DNA from: Metellina segmentata
Taxonomy: Eukaryota > Arthropoda > Arachnida > Araneae > Tetragnathidae
Reading direction: 5' to 3'
NCBI GenBank assembly: GCA_947359465.1
Contig: OX375881.1
Location: 114,744,238 to 114,808,237 of the forward strand
DNA: 64,000 bases
Shown here: one piece after another, positions 58,640-64,000 of the stretch
Layout: every line of letters starts with the position of its first letter
Numbering within the stretch: the first letter of the stretch is position 1
Made by a program: the position numbers and the translations under genes
The notes under the pieces: generated by a model
Databases searched by the model: none
Told to the model about the DNA's origin: nothing
What the model saw: the letters and a program-made list of their open reading frames with translations, nothing else

Positions 58640-58878
58640 AACATAGTCACAGAGGCTAGTGCATGTTAAATCTGTGGTGGCTCCAAATGTTTTTACATTA
58701 TATTGGTGACGAATTTTAAAGAGTGGGATGCCAGCTCAGCTGTCAACCTTGCCATCCGACCGTGACTCAAACAGACGAAGTCTTCAGATCTTTCCCTTCT
58801 GATATGATTACCTGGACCCTCATCAAAAGCACGTGTTGTTGATCCGGTGTGTGTGTGCGACGTTTATTAAATACATAC
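58640..58878 (+). repeat. SINE family B copy, head missing
   Basis: GTGCATGTTAAATCTGTGG, GAGTGGGATGCCAGCTCAG, GACCGTGACTCAAA, GCGACGTTTATTAAATAC. Confidence 0.85.
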
Positions 58879-59515
58879 TTTATACATACTTTATATTTAA
58901 ATACATACTTTATATTTTAAGGGACTTTAATTAATATTTATTTAACATTAAATCTTAAAATATTGTACTTTTAGACATTTTCATAATGTAAAGTAAATTC
59001 ACAAACGTAACAATATAAAGTTAATTAGAATTGTATGGTTTAAATTAGAGGTATTTTTAATATTAACAAAGCAGATGGAAAGTGGAGGGTTTACTTCTAA
59101 CCCAAATTATCTCGCACGATACATATGAGACGTACCTTAAATTATTGTTTATCGTCGTTTTGGCGACGGTTGGCTGTTAACCCTCCAAGTGATATCGACG
59201 CGATATCTCATATCTTGTTCTTCAAGATCTGACCAACTATGCTAATGACGACATATCTCGTCATCAAGGTATAGCCATATTTTTTCTACGAATAAGAGTT
59301 CAATGTCTGCTCAGTTTTCTTCTAATTCTGAGATCAATGTCTACTCAGTTTTGTTATAATGGCGAGATATCTCGTCCATAAAGATCTGGTCAGTTTTTTC
59401 ACATTAACAAGATACCTCGTAGAGACAATCATTATGTTTAATGGATGAATAGTAATCAACTACCACTTTTCAATTCGGAATTCATTTTTTTGGAATTTTC
59501 CTGCAGTCAGGATTT
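58879..59515. other. AT-rich interval with palindromic-family relics
   Basis: 59190-59430 holds GACGCGATATCTCAT, GACGACATATCTCGTCATC, GGCGAGATATCTCGTCC and AGATACCTCGTAG with GATCTGGTCAGTTTTT linkers. No gene. Confidence 0.65.
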
Positions 59516-60465
59516 ATGAATATGTTTTCCTAAAACATATTCCTAAGTTATGAAGTCATATTCCTAAAACATATTCCTAAGTCCTGCAGTCCTTTTCCTA
59601 CAACATATTCCTATGCCCTGAAGTCATATTCCTAAAACATATTCCTAAGTTCTAAAGTCCTTTTCCTAAAACATATTCCCATGTCCTGAAGTCATATTCA
59701 TAAAACATATTCCTAAGTTATGAAGTCATATTCCTAAAACATATTCCTAAGTCCTGCAGTCCTTTTCCTACAACATATTCCTATGCCCTGAAGTCATATT
59801 CCTAAAACATATTCCTAAGTTCTAAAGTCCTTTTCCTAAAACATATTCCTACGTCCTGAAGTCATATTCCTAAGTTCAGAAGTCATATTCATAAAACATA
59901 TTCCTAAGTTATGAAGTCATATTCCTAAGTCCTGCAGTCCTTTTCCTACAACATATTCCTATGCCCTGAAGTCATATTCCTAAAACATATTCCTAAGTTC
60001 TAAAGTCCTTTTCCTAAAACATATTCCTATGTCCTGAAGTCATATTCCTAAGTTCAGAAGTCATATTCATAAAACATATTCCTAAGTTATGAAGTCATAT
60101 TCCTAAAACATATTCCTAAGTCCTGCAGTCCTTTTCCTACAACATATTCCTATGCCCTGAAGTCATATTCCTAAAACATATTCCTAAGTTCTAAAGTCCT
60201 TTTCCTAAAACATATTCCCATGTCCTGAAGTCATATTCATAAAACATATTCCTAAGTTATGAAGTCATATTCCTAAAACATATTCCTAAGTCCTGCAGTC
60301 CTTTTCCTACAACATTCCTATGCCCTGAAGTCATATTCCTAAAACATATTCCTAAGTTCTAAAGTCCTTTTCCTAAAACATATTCCTACGTCCTGAAGTC
60401 ATATTCCTAAGTTCAGAAGTCATATTCATAAAACATATTCCTAAGTTCTGAAGTCCTTTTCCTAA
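59516..60465. repeat. Tandem array, about 34-bp unit with 170-191 bp higher-order period
   Basis: Base unit TTCCTAAAACATATTCCTAA plus a GT(T/C).TGAAGTCATA variable half. GTCCTGCAGT marks higher-order units at 59581, 59751, 59929, 60120 and 60290. Confidence 0.96.
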
Positions 60466-60647
60466 AACAAATCGTGATATCGTGTTCGCAATACGTACAC
60501 GAAACACGTCGCGCCTCACTAACACTACTGCTACCTACATATATCAGTTTACGTTACGCGTATCATTCAAAAGTTACAATACAATCTTCAACTCAGATTA
60601 ACGTTACTGGTGTTTCGACATTTTAACTCCTTTAATAGGCTTAATAA

Positions 60648-61418
60648 AAGGGGAGTTAGTACCTTTGAGGCCTTGCGTTGCTCGCGAAAACATACTTTTT
60701 TCGACTCATCATAAATAATTGAGTTTTGTATATTGTAGTATAAAATTGATACAGTTTAAAGATAATTGTATGGCTTTTAAAAAACAGCAGTCATATTTGT
60801 AATTAAAAATATTTTTTTATATAAAACCTAGCAAAAATTATACACAACTTCTTCGTTTTGAAATTTACCCACTTAACTTTCCCACAGTATAACTTTTGAA
60901 AGATGCACTGTAAAACCCAAATGTTTGCACCAAAGTGGAGCAAGTGAATGTCTTAGTTCTGTGAACTAAGGAATTTGTGATATTTGAAGTACAAATATTT
61001 ATAAAAATTAAAAGTATTAAAATAAGTCAACTTTGAAAATTTTTTAGTTATGTATGGATCTATAAATAAAAAACTATAGCTCTTATACACAAATCCATAG
61101 TTCAGAGAACTAAGATCTTGTTTTAGAATAACCATACAAAATTTCTTAACTCTACGTTTATTAGTTTTTTTTTAAACTTGAGGGAAAGTTAAGTGGGTAA
61201 ATTTCAAAACGAAGAAATTATGTATAATTTTTGCTAGGTTTTATGTAACAAAAATATTTTTAATTACAAATATGACTACTGTTTTTTAAAAGCCATACAA
61301 TTATCTTTAAACTGTATCAATTTTATATTACAATATAAAAAACTTAATTATTTATGATGAATCGAAAAAAGTATGTCTTCGCGAGCAACGCGAGGTCTAA
61401 AAGGTACTAACTCCCCTT
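60648..61418. mobile_element. Long inverted-repeat element (foldback or MITE type)
   Basis: Arms 60648-60883 and 61182-61418 are reverse complements over about 236 bp with scattered changes. Outer ends read AAGGGGAGTTAGTACCTT. The 298-bp spacer has a smaller palindrome around TTAGTTCTGTGAACTAAG and CATAGTTCAGAGAACTAAG. No transposase frame. Flanking duplication unclear. Confidence 0.85.
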
Positions 61419-61571
61419 AAGTCATATTAAATACAGATGGGAGTTGCATTTCGTATTGGATAATGCCTCCTGTAGGTATTTCGGACGGGAATTCACTTGA
61501 CTTCCACACCACGCCAATTCAAACTGTCATTTCTAAGCAATGGACAATTTGTTTTTCCAACTTTTTCCACT
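61419..61571. repeat. Interval including dispersed repeat related to 53055-53215
   Basis: 61496-61571 on the + strand reads CAAACTGTCATTTC, ACAATTTGTTTTTCC and, just beyond, CCCCTTGGAGTAA, in the same order as the 53-kb copy. Confidence 0.4.
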
Positions 61572-61985
61572 TCATTTCCCCTTGGAGTAAGAGTGAAGTT
61601 TTTCATCGACGAGATAATTCGTCGAACGAAGTTTGGGGTTTTGTGTCTTCAAGAGCAACAAACTTTCCAACGTTTTGTTAGAAATGAGAGGATGGTATTC
61701 AGTTCGGTTCTTTCTGACGAGGCTGAAGATTCTCTCACACTTTACATTGGAATAGGGAATGAGCAGAATAGAAAGCACAATTTTAGCTAATCTAGCGAAT
61801 TTTAGAAGTTCATCAGCCCCTTGTAGTTTACCTACTTCAAACCACTGCACATCAATACGGTCATGTCCTTCTATTATCACAGATAAATCTTCCAGCTAAA
61901 GACAAGAAAACTCCTTTTCCAACTCATCCATTGCTTCGTCTTTTCCCTCATCGTCCGATGGAAAATTTAAGAGGACGGTTGCAGA
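61572..61985 (-). pseudogene. hAT-type transposase C-terminal relic
   Basis: On the - strand the frame reads DEAMDELEKEFSCL, a TAG at about 61896-61898, LEDLSVIIEGHDRIDVQWFE, then LAKIVLSILLIPYSNVKCER, IFSLVRKNRTEYHPLISNKT and LESLLLLKTQN. The last part is the hAT dimerisation region, with the usual IPHSNAECERVFS seen here as IPYSNVKCERIFS. The catalytic core and zinc finger upstream are missing. The stop and truncation make it nonfunctional. Confidence 0.9.
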
Positions 61986-62737
61986 GAATGAAATATTTCG
62001 ATTGCTCGGTCTAAATGTTAGACATCCGTAAAATAGGCAGAGGTATCCGTAAATCAATAAAATAAAGTGGAAATTCGTAAAAATTAAGGAAAAGTTGCAT
62101 AACTAGAGATTTTTCTAAACTATTTTCGCAATATTCTCTTGAAACTTTCTTTAAAATGTTATTTCCTTCACTTCTTTTTCAATACATAAATGAAGGCGCC
62201 GCACATCTTATAAGCAGAACTACAGAATTCATTGACATTTCCGGAGACGTAAGAGGTATTCAAATACAGCTTCGAAAACAATTATAACCTCCCACGGACG
62301 GTTGCGTTTCCAAAGTTTAAAGTCTCAATTACAGCTCTCCTGTGAGGGTACAAAACAGCCACAATAAACACTGAAAAGGCTTTTACGTCCAATCAAATTA
62401 AACGCCTCGCGGAAAGCCCTTTGTGTCGCTCGAGCCAAATAATATTCAAATTTCGTGTCAACAACGCGTAATTTTCTATGGCGAAAGGATTTTTGCGACA
62501 AAAGATTACGTTGGTGTCGAAAACGTCATAAATTGGTTCTTGCAGAAATTATGCGTTTTGATGTCACCAAACGCAGCCTCCGGTTTGTGTAATTGTGAAC
62601 TGCAGTAATAAAAAATCTAGTTCGAAGATTTTCTAAAAGTTGATTTTCTCGCAACCAGTTGGTCTTAGTGCTTGAAACGACTATATCGGGAGATAAATAG
62701 ATACGGTTTTCATAGAAAGGAAATATTAATGTAGAGT
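61986..62737. other. Unique interval
   Basis: 62170-62610 has balanced composition and no repeat words. The 61-codon frame at 62423-62608 is unrecognised. Candidate noncoding conserved DNA. Confidence 0.4.
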
Positions 62738-62759
62738 TGGCAATGGTAACCTTTACAAG

Positions 62760-62852
62760 CGCCCGGGATCCCCTGTTTGAGACCTGTGCTGGCTGGACTT
62801 CGCAAACACCCCGTTGTGTTGCTCCAGTGCGACGTTAATTAAAATGGCTACT
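62760..62852 (+). repeat. SINE 3'-end fragment, variant
   Basis: CCCCGTTGTGTTGCTCCAGT and GCGACGTTAATTAAAA match the A/B 3' end. The sequence before it (GAGACCTGTGCTGGCTGGAC) does not match either body. Confidence 0.7.
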
Positions 62853-62855
62853 TAC

Positions 62856-63584
62856 ATTCAGCTGGCTGGAAACGATCACTTAACATGCGATTGGTTCATG
62901 GAAAAGACGACCTCCCGTTGTTTCATCATCTGATTGGTCCATGTGAAGGAAAGAGACGATCATCCATTGATTCACTAATTGATTGGTCTGCACCACATAG
63001 TGGACTAAGGCGATTTCACCATTTTCGTCACCATTCTCTAGAAATTCGGATTCACACATCTACCCAGTCAAAAGTGGTTACATCGACAATCGAGGCTTGG
63101 GCAACCAAGTCGATGTTTTCATAGTGAAGTCACGTGAATATTTGTCGACACTAGTCATATTTTTTTAGGCTCCTTTCAACAGCAGTTCTCCGTCTACAAT
63201 GCCTTCTATACTAGGTAGTAGATCTCATTACTAGTCACTAGGTAGTAGATCTCATTACTAGTCACTAGGTAGTAGACTCATTTGAGCAACAATACGGGCT
63301 CATCGGTCTTCTGACGACATAAAACGAATACGTGCACTCAGATTCGTGTTTTTTTTTTTTGCTCGGTTTGAATATTTGTCACTTGGTTCTAGGGAAAAGT
63401 ATAAAACCTACCGTCGCATTATTGATTGGTTTATAGTTTTCAGATATGTTTATTCTGCAAAACATGTCTGAGATTGGATAGCCAATCGGCACAAATTGAC
63501 TCGTAAACCCACGTGACTTAACACTTCTGAAATCTCACGACAGTGATTCCGCACACATGCTCGGTCTATTTCATTATAAGGTCG
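62856..63584. other. Unique interval with short tandem repeat
   Basis: 63210-63280 holds 2.5 copies of a 28-bp unit (CACTAGGTAGTAGATCTCAT). Frame 62885-63124 is unrecognised. Confidence 0.55.
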
Positions 63585-63875
63585 ATGGATGGAATATTGG
63601 TGACAGTTCGGGGTCTATCCAAAGGGGAGGAACCGAGAAGAACTCTATTAAGTAATTTCAAAATCGCATTCAGATGACGAGGTCATTATCTAAGCTGGTA
63701 CACCATTCTCCAATTTCCACACCACGCCAATGTGAGTATATTTTAAGTTTTGGTAGATTAAACGTGCACCAGCCCCCACGTACACAACGGTCTTTGTTTG
63801 GGTTGAGTTTCGATGTCGTAACCCACCGGTATCTCATCAACGACTCTACGAACTTGGTTACGATGGCCCTATAAG
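63585..63875 (-). repeat. SINE family B copy
   Basis: CATTCAGATGACGAGGTCAT, CCAATTTCCACACCACGCC, ACGTGCACCAGCCCCCACG, CACAACGGTCTTTG, and a decayed head to about 63872. Confidence 0.85.
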
Positions 63876-64000
63876 CTTCCCGTAAGCTGTTTCGAGAATG
63901 ACCAGCTAAGAACATTGAACTTTAAAATTTTGTTGGAATTGGCTTGGCTATAAAAACCTATGAAAACCCGATTATCTTCTTTTAAGTCAATTAAATGAAA
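63876..64000. other. Unique right edge
   Basis: No feature seen. Confidence 0.5.

Overview
The window looks like intronic or intergenic DNA of an arthropod nuclear genome, perhaps a chelicerate (inference only; no taxon-diagnostic gene is present). There are no dense gene arrays. AT-rich unique DNA is packed with tRNA-derived SINEs, DNA transposons, and satellite-like tandem arrays. The only host coding piece I can support is a single 161-bp exon (52183-52343, + strand) encoding a six-cysteine LDL-receptor class A module with good splice sites on both sides.

Mobile elements. (1) 20468-21970 is a complete mariner-type transposon: TA target duplication, 122-bp terminal inverted repeats, and one uninterrupted 358-aa transposase with DD41D spacing. 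(2) 29551-33456 is a nearly complete Mutator-like element flanked by a 9-bp target duplication. Its 584-codon transposase frame is broken by a single TGA, and the element sits inside a SINE. (3) Relics: two Tc1-like transposase fragments of one family (about 10.9 kb on the - strand, about 50.5 kb on the + strand), a third Tc1-like fragment of another family (46.7 kb), a hAT C-terminal fragment (61.6-62.0 kb), a LINE ORF2 tail (13.3-13.6 kb), a MITE-like element with a 6-bp duplication (37500-38288), a long inverted-repeat element (60648-61418), and three Helitron-like ends.

SINEs dominate. Family A (about 328 bp, tRNA-like head with A and B boxes, tail of ATTACC units) has many copies with exact 9-14 bp target duplications. 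Family B is older, has a different tRNA-like head and a CTAC-type tail, and shares body and 3' region with A. Family C (one 449-bp copy, 49612-50060, perfect 12-bp duplication, AAC tail) has a third head but shares a short central core. A copies are repeatedly nested in B copies, which dates A as younger.

Tandem arrays: 420-3560 (about 174-bp units with an 870-bp higher-order period), 5705-6150, 7080-7985, 11670-12290, 17126-18125, 18770-19840, 34085-34890, 35190-36430, 39740-39905, 41040-43540, 56400-57180 and 59516-60465. Two arrays and many dispersed sites share a palindromic core, GACGAGATATCTCGTC. Between these lie unique stretches, some with balanced composition that may be conserved noncoding DNA.
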